From an uncultured Microbacterium sp. (lineage in GTDB: Bacteria > Actinomycetota > Actinomycetes > Actinomycetales > Microbacteriaceae), in assembly GCF_900078385.1 (NCBI RefSeq), contig NZ_FLQR01000004.1:1-40792 (forward strand): a DNA stretch of 40,792 nt, written 5' to 3'. The notes under the pieces were generated by a model. That model was not told where the DNA came from, searched no databases, and saw only the letters and a program-made list of their open reading frames with translations. This document shows, piece after piece, positions 33,674 to 40,792 of the stretch (position 1 is the first letter of the stretch; each line of letters starts with the position of its first letter). Position numbers and translations under genes: made by a program.

Positions 33674-35335
33674 ATGACACCCACCGCCACGGGCATCGCG
33701 CCCACCACGACACCCATCCGCATCCCCGAGATCACGATCGCCGGTCCCCTGCGGGACCGCTACGACGAGATCCTGACCCCTGACGCGCTCGCGTTCCTCG
33801 CGGCGCTGCACGACCGGTTCGCCGGCCGCCGGCACGACCGGCTCGCCGACCGCATGCGTCGCCGCTTCGAGATCGGCAACGGGCACGACCCGCGCTTCCG
33901 CGACGACACCGCGCACATCCGCGAGGATGCCGACTGGCGCGTCGCCGGCGCCGGTCCCGGCCTCGAGGACCGCCGCGTCGAGATCACCGGTCCGACCGAC
34001 CCGAAGATGACCATCAACGCGCTGAACTCCGGCGCGAAGGTGTGGCTCGCCGACCAGGAGGACGCCACGAGCCCCACCTGGCGGAACGTCATCGAGGGGC
34101 AGCTGTCGCTCCGCGACGCGATCCGCGGGCAGCTGAGCTTCACGAGCCCCGAGGGCAAGGTCTACGCCGTCACGGCGTCGGAGACCCCGACGATCGTCAT
34201 GCGTCCGCGCGGCTGGCATCTGCTGGAGAGCCACATCCGGTTCACCGACCGCACCGGCCGTGCGGCGTCCGCATCCGGCTCGCTCGTGGACTTCGGGCTG
34301 TACTTCTTCCACAACGCGACGCAGCTCATCGCGAACGGACGCGGGCCGTACTTCTACATCCCGAAGATCGAGTCCGCCGAAGAGGCGAAGCTGTGGGACG
34401 ACGTGTTCACCTTCAGCGAGGACTACCTCTCCATCCCGCACGGGACGATCCGCGCGACGGTGCTGATCGAGACCCTCCCGGCCGCGTTCGAGATGGAGGA
34501 GATCCTCTTCGAGCTGCGCGACCACTGCGCGGGACTGAACGCCGGGCGGTGGGACTACATCTTCTCGATGATCAAGAACTACCGCGGCCGCGGGGCGCGC
34601 TTCGTCCTCCCCGACCGCAGCCAGGTCACGATGACGGTGCCGTTCATGCGCGCCTACACCGAGCTGCTCGTGCAGACATGCCACAAGCGCGGGGCCTTCG
34701 CGATCGGCGGCATGAGCGCGTTCATCCCGAACCGGCGCGACCCGGACGTCACGCAGCAGGCGTTCGAGAAGGTCGCCGCCGACAAGAAGCGCGAGGCCGG
34801 CGACGGCTTCGACGGCACGTGGGTGGCACACCCGGACCTCATCCCGGTCGCGCAGGCGGAGTTCGACGCGATCCTCGGCGACCGTCCGAACCAGGTCGAC
34901 CGGACGCGCCCCGAGGTTTCGGTGCGGGCGGAGGAGCTGCTGGACTGCCACATCGGGCTGCCGATCACGGCGGCGGGCGTGCACGGCAACGTGTCGGTCG
35001 CGATCCGCTACATCGAGGCGTGGCTGCGCGGGCTCGGGGCCGTGGCGATCGACAACCTCATGGAGGATGCCGCGACCGCCGAGATCAGCCGCTCCCAGGT
35101 GTGGCAGTGGATCCATCAGGACCGCGCCACCCAGGACGGCACGCCGATCACGCGCGCCTATATCGAGGACCTCATCACGCAGGTGCTCGGGGAGGTCGAG
35201 CGGCGCCCCGACGGGCCCGGCGCCGACCGGTTCGACGACGCCGCGGACGTGTTCCGCGAGGTAGCGCTGGGCGTGGAGTTCCCGACGTTCCTGACGCTCG
35301 GGGCCTACAGCCGGTTCCTCGTCGAGACGGAGTAG
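33674..35335 (+). CDS. aceB: Malate synthase A
   Basis: The 553-residue enzyme condenses glyoxylate with acetyl-CoA to form malate. Characteristic segments are VWLADQEDATSPTWRNVIEG, RPRGWHLLESH, ATVLIETLPAAFEMEEILFE and RDHCAGLNAGRWDYIFSMIK. Near the C-terminus lie NLMEDAATAEISRSQVWQW and a TRAYIEDLI segment. Size fits the A isoform rather than the 720-residue G form. GGAAGAG lies five bases before the ATG. It follows aceA by 40 bases and is followed by a strong terminator. Confidence 0.98.
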   Translation: MTPTATGIAPTTTPIRIPEITIAGPLRDRYDEILTPDALAFLAALHDRFAGRRHDRLADRMRRRFEIGNGHDPRFRDDTAHIREDADWRVAGAGPGLEDRRVEITGPTDPKMTINALNSGAKVWLADQEDATSPTWRNVIEGQLSLRDAIRGQLSFTSPEGKVYAVTASETPTIVMRPRGWHLLESHIRFTDRTGRAASASGSLVDFGLYFFHNATQLIANGRGPYFYIPKIESAEEAKLWDDVFTFSEDYLSIPHGTIRATVLIETLPAAFEMEEILFELRDHCAGLNAGRWDYIFSMIKNYRGRGARFVLPDRSQVTMTVPFMRAYTELLVQTCHKRGAFAIGGMSAFIPNRRDPDVTQQAFEKVAADKKREAGDGFDGTWVAHPDLIPVAQAEFDAILGDRPNQVDRTRPEVSVRAEELLDCHIGLPITAAGVHGNVSVAIRYIEAWLRGLGAVAIDNLMEDAATAEISRSQVWQWIHQDRATQDGTPITRAYIEDLITQVLGEVERRPDGPGADRFDDAADVFREVALGVEFPTFLTLGAYSRFLVETE

Positions 35336-35347
35336 TCGTCCCACCGG

Positions 35348-35385
35348 CGGAGCGCCGAGATGCCTTCGGGCGTCTCGGCGCTCCG
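35348..35385. terminator. Bidirectional terminator after aceB
   Basis: A 17-bp stem, starting CGGAGCGCCGAGATGCC at 35348-35364 and closing at 35369-35385, is capped by a TTCG tetraloop and has one G-U pair. It separates aceB from the convergent GH43 gene. Confidence 0.9.
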
Positions 35386-35411
35386 TCGTGTACGGGGTGC
35401 TCAGCCGGTGC

Positions 35412-36395
35412 TCAGCCGCCGATGTCGACGGTGGGCTCATCGCCCCACGTGATCGGGCGTGCGTGCAGTCCGCGGTAGATGTACTGCTCGTCCCAGCCGT
35501 GGAAGACGAGCACGTCGCCGTCCTCGGTCGAGACGACGTCCTGTCCGCCCGGGCCGAGGAAGGCACCGTCGGACGCCGCCGTCGACAGCAGCGGGTCGGG
35601 GCGCTTCTCGTAGGGTCCTTCGAGGGCGGTGGAGCTCGCGACGCCGATGGCGTAGGCGTCGCCGCCGTAGTCGTTCGCGGAGTACAGCAGCCGGTACCGA
35701 CCGTCGCGGAAGACGAGGACCGGCGCTTCGACGAGCGACCCCTCCCACGCCAGAGTCTGCTTCACCAGCTGCCGCGGCTCCCCCGCAAGGGCGCGGCCGT
35801 CGGCCGACAGCGGCGCGATCATGAGCCACGTGTCGAGGCTGCAGCAGTTGCCGTCGGTCTTCCACAGCAGATAGCGCGTGCCGTCCACGTCGTCGAACGT
35901 GCTCGCGTCGATGGCGCCGCCCTCGTCGACCGGGCACACGAGAGGCTCATCGGATGCCGCCACGAAGTCGTCGTCGAGCGAAGCGGCCGCCGCGACGCCG
36001 ATGCACTGACGGCCCGAATCGGTGTGCTCAGCCGTGAAGTACATGAGGTACCCGTCCCCGGTCGCGGTCACCTCCGGCGCCCACGTCCGGCCGGTCGATG
36101 CCCAGGCGGGGAGCGCGGGCAGGGCGTCGCGGCGCTCCACCGTCCAGGAACGCAGATCGTCGGAGCGCGCGATCCGGATGTTCAGGCCGCCGCTCCCCGT
36201 CCCGAACGCGGCGAACCCGTCGCCGTCCGCGATGACGTCCGGGTCGGGGAAGTCCTCGTCCAGCACGAACGCCGCCGGCCCGTCGGGCTCGGGCGTCGGA
36301 GCCGGCTCGGCGCTCGGCGCCGCGCATGCGGCGGCGCCGAGCGCGAGGGCGCCGCCGAGAGCCAGCACGAGTGCGCGTCGAAGACCCGACGTCAC
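35412..36395 (-). CDS. GH43-family secreted glycoside hydrolase-like lipoprotein
   Basis: The 327-residue lipoprotein has lipobox GAAAC (C24) and a Pro/Ala/Glu-rich linker, then a five-bladed GH43-type domain. The putative catalytic triad is visible: D51 in DFPDPDVIADGDGF, D163 in GGAIDAST and E223 in VEAPVLVF. C131, C154, C184 and C185 may form disulfides (TDGNCCSLDTW). GH43 enzymes release arabinose or xylose from plant polysaccharide side chains. The GTG at 36395 follows the permease stop by four bases with AAGGGA upstream, so it is the last gene of the second sugar operon. Retention at the membrane beside a transporter suggests it trims imported oligosaccharides. Confidence 0.88.
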   Translation of the reverse strand: MTSGLRRALVLALGGALALGAAACAAPSAEPAPTPEPDGPAAFVLDEDFPDPDVIADGDGFAAFGTGSGGLNIRIARSDDLRSWTVERRDALPALPAWASTGRTWAPEVTATGDGYLMYFTAEHTDSGRQCIGVAAAASLDDDFVAASDEPLVCPVDEGGAIDASTFDDVDGTRYLLWKTDGNCCSLDTWLMIAPLSADGRALAGEPRQLVKQTLAWEGSLVEAPVLVFRDGRYRLLYSANDYGGDAYAIGVASSTALEGPYEKRPDPLLSTAASDGAFLGPGGQDVVSTEDGDVLVFHGWDEQYIYRGLHARPITWGDEPTVDIGG

Positions 36396-36399
36396 CGCG

Positions 36400-37269
36400 T
36401 CATCCCTTGACGGCCGCGCCGGCGACGGAGTCGACGATCTGACGCTGTGCGAAGCCGAACAGGATCAGCACGGGGATCGAGGCGATCACGGCCCCCGCCA
36501 TGACGATCCCGAAGTGCGTGCGGTACGCGCCCTGCAGCATGGCGAGTCCCGGCTGCAACGTCATGTTCTCCGGCGAGAGGAGCACATAGACGGGCCAGAG
36601 GAAGTCGTTCCAGTTGCCGAGGAAGGACAGCACCGCGAGGGTCGCGAGCGCCGGCTTGGCGAGCGGCATCGCGACCTGCAGGAAGATCCGCAGCTCCCCC
36701 GCGCCGTCGATGCGGGCCGCCTCCTCGATCTCCACGGGCACACCGAGGAAGAACTGCCGGAGGAAGAAGACCCCGAAGGCGCTCGCCGCCCCCGGCACCG
36801 TGATGGCGAGGATCGTGTCGAGCCAGCCGAAGTTCTCCACGATCAGATAGTTCGGGATGAGGAAGACGACCGGCGGCACGAGCAGCGTCGCGATGATGAG
36901 GCCGAAGATCACGTTCTTGCCCGCGAAGTCCATCCGCGCGAGGGCGTAGGCGGCGAGCGATGCGGTGACCAGGATGAGGACGGTCTGCAGCGTCGCGGCC
37001 GCGAAGCTGTTCCACAGCCACAGGAAGATGGGCTGCTGGCCGCTGGTGAGGAGCGTCTGGTACGCCTCGAGCGAGAACGGGTTCGGGAGTCCGTAGGGGT
37101 TCCGGACGGCGTCGGCATCGGTCTTGAACGACGTGAGCAGCATCCACAGCAGCGGGAACACGACGACGAGCGCGAACGCGCTCAGCACGGCGTAGAGGAC
37201 CCCGCGGCGGGCGGTGCGGGCCGCGCGCGGCCGTCTGGCGGTGGCGGTGGCGGTGGCGGTGGCGGTCAT
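36400..37269 (-). CDS. Carbohydrate ABC transporter permease, MalG type
   Basis: The 289-residue permease has about six transmembrane helices and the EAA loop EIEEAARIDGAGELRIFLQV. Its ATG at 37269 overlaps the MalF-type gene by four bases (ATGA), so a longer upstream frame is excluded. The first residues (MTATATATATARRP) come from an in-frame hexamer repeat. It is the third gene of the operon, before the GH43 gene. No ATPase is encoded nearby. Confidence 0.92.
   Translation of the reverse strand: MTATATATATARRPRAARTARRGVLYAVLSAFALVVVFPLLWMLLTSFKTDADAVRNPYGLPNPFSLEAYQTLLTSGQQPIFLWLWNSFAAATLQTVLILVTASLAAYALARMDFAGKNVIFGLIIATLLVPPVVFLIPNYLIVENFGWLDTILAITVPGAASAFGVFFLRQFFLGVPVEIEEAARIDGAGELRIFLQVAMPLAKPALATLAVLSFLGNWNDFLWPVYVLLSPENMTLQPGLAMLQGAYRTHFGIVMAGAVIASIPVLILFGFAQRQIVDSVAGAAVKG
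37237..37266 (-). repeat. (GCCACC)5 hexamer repeat in the permease N-terminus
   Basis: Five perfect copies of GCCACC (GGCGGT on the plus strand) directly follow the ATG and encode alternating Ala-Thr. It overlaps the region of translational coupling. Slippage would change length by two residues without shifting the frame. Confidence 0.85.
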
Positions 37270-38246
37270 GAGATGGCCTTCACGGTGCGCTCCCGCTGCA
37301 GGCGGAAGTTGACGGCGCTGATGACAGCGAGGATGGCGAAGAGGATGTAGCTCATCGCGGCGGCCGGTGCCATGTTGTTCTGCGACAGGCCCTGGTCGGC
37401 GATGTACATGATCGCCGTGCGGGTCTCGTTGCCGGGGCCGCCGTTGGTGAGCAGGTACGACTGGCCGAACATGTTGGCCGATGCCAGCACGGTGGTGGTC
37501 GTGATGAAGAGCATGACGGGACGGAGACCCGGAAGCGTGACGCTGAAGAAGGAGCGGACCGCGCCGGCGCCGTCGAGGGCCGCGGCCTCGTAGAGGTCGC
37601 CGTTGATCCCTTTGAGCCCGGCCAGGAAGATGACGGTGTTCAGGCCCGCCGTCCACCACACCGTGACGCCCACGAGGGAGACCCACACCCACGGGGTGTC
37701 GACCACCCAGGGGGTGTCGGCCGGGAGACCGATCAGCCCCAGCAGGTGGTTCAGGATGCCGGACTGGGTGTCGAAGATGTACAGCCAGATGACCCCGACG
37801 ATCGCGACGCCGAGGACGTACGGGGCGAAGAAGATGGTGCGGAAGACCGTGGAGCCGCGCAGCTTCGCGTTCAGCAGCACGGCGATGAACAGCGGGATGA
37901 CGACCAGCAGCGGAACGCTCGCGATCACGAAGATCCCGGTGGCGCGCATCGACTCCCAGAAGTCGGCGGAGGTCGTGGACCCCGCCGTGAAGAGATCGAG
38001 GTAGTTCTTCAGTCCGACGAAGTTCTGCACGTCGCGGAACGGGCTCCAGTCGGTCACGCTGATCCAGAGACCGAAGACGGCCGGTGCGATGACGAACGTG
38101 CCGAACAGCAGGAGGAACGGCGCCAGGAAGAGATAGGCGATGAGCGTCTTGCGCCGCGCGGCGGGCCGGCGCCCGGCGGCGCGACCGCCCGGCCGAGCGC
38201 CGGAGCGCTCGGCCGGGACGGCCACTCGGGCGATGTCAGTCGCCAT
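37266..38246 (-). CDS. Carbohydrate ABC transporter permease, MalF type
   Basis: The 326-residue permease has a basic N-terminus and six to seven transmembrane helices from LIAYLFLAPFLLLFGTF. The EAA loop reads YEAAALDGAGAVRSFFSVTL. It overlaps the binding-protein gene by 11 bases upstream and the MalG-type gene by four bases downstream, so the operon is tightly coupled. Unlike the first sugar system, this MalF has normal length, pointing to a different sugar class. Confidence 0.92.
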   Translation of the reverse strand: MATDIARVAVPAERSGARPGGRAAGRRPAARRKTLIAYLFLAPFLLLFGTFVIAPAVFGLWISVTDWSPFRDVQNFVGLKNYLDLFTAGSTTSADFWESMRATGIFVIASVPLLVVIPLFIAVLLNAKLRGSTVFRTIFFAPYVLGVAIVGVIWLYIFDTQSGILNHLLGLIGLPADTPWVVDTPWVWVSLVGVTVWWTAGLNTVIFLAGLKGINGDLYEAAALDGAGAVRSFFSVTLPGLRPVMLFITTTTVLASANMFGQSYLLTNGGPGNETRTAIMYIADQGLSQNNMAPAAAMSYILFAILAVISAVNFRLQRERTVKAIS

Positions 38247-39540
38247 ACTTCGACTTGTTCTGCTCGATGATGGCGTCGGCCTTCGCCTTGGCGTCGTCGA
38301 GCGCCTTCTGCGGCGACTTCTTGCCGGTGAGGGCCTCGTTGATCGCCGTCGTGATGAGCGCGTTCGCCTCGTTGATGCCCGGCGAGGCGGTCTCGTAGTG
38401 CGCGTACTCGAGTTCTTCCATGAAGGGCTCGAGGTTCGGGTAGGTCGACAGCAGCTCGGGGTCTTCGCGGACGGTGTTCGCAGCCGGCAGCTCGCCGGTC
38501 TCCGCCCAACCCAGCGAGTTGTCGTTCATCCACTTGACGAACGTGGCCGCCGCGGCGGTCTTGTTCTCGTCCTGGCCCTTGTTCGAGGGGAACACCCAGT
38601 GGGTGGAGCTGGACCAGACGGCCTTCTCGTCGCCGATCTGCGGCACGGGCGCCGCGGCCCAGTCCAGGTCGCCGAACGCCGTGTTCGTGGTCTGCCACAC
38701 ACCGTTCCAGTTGAAGGCGGTGTCACCGGCGAGGAGAGCCTTGATGTTGCCGTCCTGCGCGACGTTGGCGGGGCTGTAGCCCTTGTCGACGAGGCCGGTC
38801 ATCCAGGTGAGGGCCTTCACGCCCGCCTCGGAGTTGAAGGTCGCCTCGGTGACGTCCTCGTTGTAGAGGTCGCCGCCGAACTGCCAGAGCAGGCTCTGGA
38901 ACTCGAACGTGCCGGTGAAGACGTAGCCGTCCACCCACTCGCCCTTGACGTCCACGGCCTTCAGCGCGTCGAGCGCCGCGAGGTAGCTCTCCTGATCGGT
39001 CGGGATCTCGGTGATGCCGCCCTTGGCCAGGACCTCCTTGTTGACGAACAGGCCCAGCGGGGTGACGCTCCACGGCACGGCGTACTGGGCGTCCTGGTAG
39101 TTGCCCTTGTCGTACACCCCGGGCGGGAAGTCGTCGGCCGTGTAGCCGAGGTTGTCGATGATGTCGTCGGCGGGGATGAGGAGGCGCTGCGCTGCGTAGG
39201 TCGCGAGGTCGTCGCCGTGCAGGACCGCCACGTCGGGGCCCTTGCCGGCCTTGATCGCGAGCGGCATCTTGGCGGAGATGTCGGCCCACTCCTGCGGCAC
39301 GTTCTTGACGGTGATGTTGTCGTGCTCGGCGTTGAACTGGTCGATGAGCTTGGGGACGATGACGGGAGCCGCACCGCCGGTCCAGCCGTGCCAGAAGGTG
39401 ATCTCGACGTTCGGTCCGTCGTAGTCCTCGCCCGAGACGGACGAGCCCTGCGGGGCTCCGCCGCCCGCGCACGCCGTGAGTACGAGCGCCACGGAGGCGG
39501 CGATGCCCACGCCCAGTGCGCGCGTGATTGCCCTTGTCAT
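38236..39540 (-). CDS. Carbohydrate ABC transporter substrate-binding lipoprotein
   Basis: The protein has 434 residues from the ATG at 39540, with a signal peptide ending in lipobox LTAC (C24). An AAAGGAG site lies about 10 bases upstream; a GTG at 39567 would precede that site and is rejected. The family 1 binding-protein fold is shown by ITFWHGWTGGAAPVIVPKL, FNAEHDNITVKNV and KAGKGPDVAVLHGDDLATYA. The GH43 partner suggests an arabino- or xylo-oligosaccharide ligand, which is inference. Confidence 0.9.
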   Translation of the reverse strand: MTRAITRALGVGIAASVALVLTACAGGGAPQGSSVSGEDYDGPNVEITFWHGWTGGAAPVIVPKLIDQFNAEHDNITVKNVPQEWADISAKMPLAIKAGKGPDVAVLHGDDLATYAAQRLLIPADDIIDNLGYTADDFPPGVYDKGNYQDAQYAVPWSVTPLGLFVNKEVLAKGGITEIPTDQESYLAALDALKAVDVKGEWVDGYVFTGTFEFQSLLWQFGGDLYNEDVTEATFNSEAGVKALTWMTGLVDKGYSPANVAQDGNIKALLAGDTAFNWNGVWQTTNTAFGDLDWAAAPVPQIGDEKAVWSSSTHWVFPSNKGQDENKTAAAATFVKWMNDNSLGWAETGELPAANTVREDPELLSTYPNLEPFMEELEYAHYETASPGINEANALITTAINEALTGKKSPQKALDDAKAKADAIIEQNKSKYGD

Positions 39541-39609
39541 TGTGATTGCTCTCCTTTGAGATGACACCCCGCCCGGACCGTTCCGGACGTGCTGCTGTAG
39601 GTGAGCACG

Positions 39610-39638
39610 AATGTACAGCGCTAGAAATCTGCTGTCAA
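39610..39638 (-). promoter_or_regulatory. Promoter of the second sugar ABC operon
   Basis: On the minus strand TTGACA (39638-39633) and TACATT (39615-39610) are 17 bases apart, near consensus. A LacI-type operator lies in the spacer. Confidence 0.8.
39614..39625. promoter_or_regulatory. LacI-family operator A in the transporter promoter
   Basis: TACAGCGCTAGA, with a palindromic AGCGCT core, lies in the spacer between -35 and -10. It shares TAC-N2-CGCT-N2-A with operator B at 39656. Confidence 0.55.
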
Positions 39639-39655
39639 CCGCCCTCTCTGCGCGG

Positions 39656-39667
39656 TACCACGCTGTA
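39656..39667. promoter_or_regulatory. LacI-family operator B in the regulator promoter
   Basis: TACCACGCTGTA matches operator A at 8 of 12 positions with the same central CG. It lies 16 bases before a TAGTCT -10 box (39683-39688) of the regulator gene. The centres of A and B are 42 bp apart, four turns of the helix. Confidence 0.5.
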
Positions 39668-39710
39668 TCGGGCGCCTCGCGGTAGTCTGAGCGCGGAGAA
39701 GGGAGCTGCG

Positions 39711-40724
39711 ATGCGCGGTCCGAGACTTCAGGACGTCGCCGAGCGAGCGGGCGTCTCGATGAAGACGGTGTCCAACGTCGTGCGCGACTACCCGCACGTC
39801 TCCCCGAAGATGCGAGAGCGCGTCCAGCGCGCGATCGACGAGCTCGGCTACCGCCCGAACGTGATGGCGCGTCGCCTCGCCACCGGTCGCACCGGGTTCA
39901 TCGCTCTCGCATTCGCCGATGTCGGCATCCCCTACTTCGCCGAGCTCGCCCGGGCCGCCTCGCGCCGGGCCGAGTCCTTCGACCTCCGGGTGCTGCTGGA
40001 GGAGACCGACGCGACCCTCGAGGCCGAGCGGGCACTCGTCGCGAGCTCGGAGGCGGGGCTCGTGGACGGGATGCTGTTCCAGCCCTCCGCGATGTCGGCC
40101 GCCGAGATCGCACGTCACCGCTTCGAGATCCCCATCGTGCTGCTCGGCGAGACACCGGCGCCGCTCACGATCGACCGGGTCATGATCGACAACGTGCAGG
40201 CCGCGCGTGAGATCACCCGCCACGTCCTCGACCTCGGCCGCACGCGCATCGGATTCGTCGGCCATGAGTCGGGCGCGCTCAGCGACACGTCGCGGCTCCG
40301 CATCCTCGGCTACCAGGAGGCGCTCGGCGACGCCGGGATCTCCGCCGACCCGGCCATGCTGATCGCCACGCCGTCGATCGACGCCGCCGACACCGCGCGC
40401 GTCGTCGGAGCCGCACTGGATGCCGGCTGGCACGCCGACGGGATCGTCTGCCGCGACGACCTCGCAGCCCTCGGCACGCTCCGCGCGCTGCAGGAGCGGG
40501 GGCTGCGGGTTCCGGAGGATGTCGCCGTCACCGGGTGGGACGACACCCGCGTGAGCGCCGTCACGTTCCCGAGCCTGACGACCGTCAGCCCCGACCTCGA
40601 CGCGATCGTGTCGCGTGCCCTGACGCTCCTGGTCGAGCGGATCGGCGGCTACGACGGGGTCGGGCGCCACGAGATCGCCCCGCACCGCATCGTCGTGCGC
40701 GAGAGCGCGCCGGCCGCGCACTGA
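39711..40724 (+). CDS. LacI-family regulator of the second sugar operon
   Basis: The protein has 337 residues from the ATG at 39711, with GAAGGGAG six bases upstream. The N-terminal helix-turn-helix reads LQDVAERAGVSMKTVSNVVR (about 6-25), followed by the hinge. The ligand domain ends with VAVTGWDDTRVSAVTFPSLT and a basic C-terminal tail. It is divergent from the transporter-GH43 operon, and the gap holds two similar operators. It probably represses the operon and itself. The inducer is unknown, likely a pentose-containing sugar. Confidence 0.92.
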   Translation: MRGPRLQDVAERAGVSMKTVSNVVRDYPHVSPKMRERVQRAIDELGYRPNVMARRLATGRTGFIALAFADVGIPYFAELARAASRRAESFDLRVLLEETDATLEAERALVASSEAGLVDGMLFQPSAMSAAEIARHRFEIPIVLLGETPAPLTIDRVMIDNVQAAREITRHVLDLGRTRIGFVGHESGALSDTSRLRILGYQEALGDAGISADPAMLIATPSIDAADTARVVGAALDAGWHADGIVCRDDLAALGTLRALQERGLRVPEDVAVTGWDDTRVSAVTFPSLTTVSPDLDAIVSRALTLLVERIGGYDGVGRHEIAPHRIVVRESAPAAH

Positions 40725-40792
40725 CACTCCGGCGCCGACCCCGCTGGTCGCGGACCACGCGCGCGGGGCGCCAGGCCGAAAACGCACGCGCG

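Noticed and set aside
37237..37266. Phase variation through the hexamer repeat
   Set aside because: Six is a multiple of three, so slippage cannot switch the gene off; only fine tuning remains possible.

Overview
This is a 40.8 kb stretch of very GC-rich chromosome, densely coded on both strands. It looks like an actinobacterium of the family Microbacteriaceae, most likely Microbacterium or a close relative. The basis is codon use, NusG with a long acidic N-terminal extension, leaderless TAnnnT-N6/7-ATG starts, a tRNA-Trp/secE/nusG/rplK/rplA block, sugar ABC transporters without their own ATPase, and a RamB-like regulator beside aceA/aceB. No prophage, insertion sequence, CRISPR array or rRNA was seen. 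The genus is inferred, not proven.

Layout. 1-2.05 kb: the 3' end of a secreted domain protein and an overlapping DUF3105/DUF305 membrane pair. 2.15-7.2 kb: a carbohydrate ABC transporter (binding protein and two permeases) with a divergent LacI regulator and two matching operators. 7.3-8.4 kb: rplJ-rplL with promoter and attenuator. 8.5-14.9 kb: small independent units, namely a YqaJ-type nuclease, an MFS exporter with its MarR regulator, a quinone-oxidoreductase-like enzyme, a LysG/ArgO amino-acid export pair, a DUF1801 protein and acylphosphatase. 14.98-17.3 kb: a polar amino-acid (cystine-like) ABC transporter. 17.5-20.4 kb: rplA, rplK, nusG, secE and tRNA-Trp(CCA). The rplKA and rplJL pairs, adjacent in many bacteria, are about 9 kb apart here.

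20.5-30.7 kb: a flavin/heme-type small oxidoreductase-fold protein, then an apparently single transcription unit for putrescine/GABA catabolism (gabT, putrescine oxidase, tandem universal stress protein, APC permease, gabD, second aldehyde dehydrogenase). It reads away from a divergent PucR-family regulator. Together the products could import putrescine, oxidise it to 4-aminobutanal and then GABA, transaminate GABA, and oxidise succinate semialdehyde to succinate. 30.7-35.4 kb: the glyoxylate shunt (aceA, aceB) with a divergent RamB-like regulator. 35.4-40.7 kb: a second carbohydrate ABC transporter with a GH43 lipoprotein and a divergent LacI regulator.

Much of what is unusual is regulatory. 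Nearly every divergent gap carries a clean operator: twin TTGA-N6-TCAA repeats straddling a strong promoter at the MarR locus, LacI-type operators with central CG at both sugar loci (one pair 42 bp apart), and TGTAC-N5-GTACA at the PucR/gabT gap. An inverted repeat at 14614-14646 supplies two mirror-image leaderless promoters.
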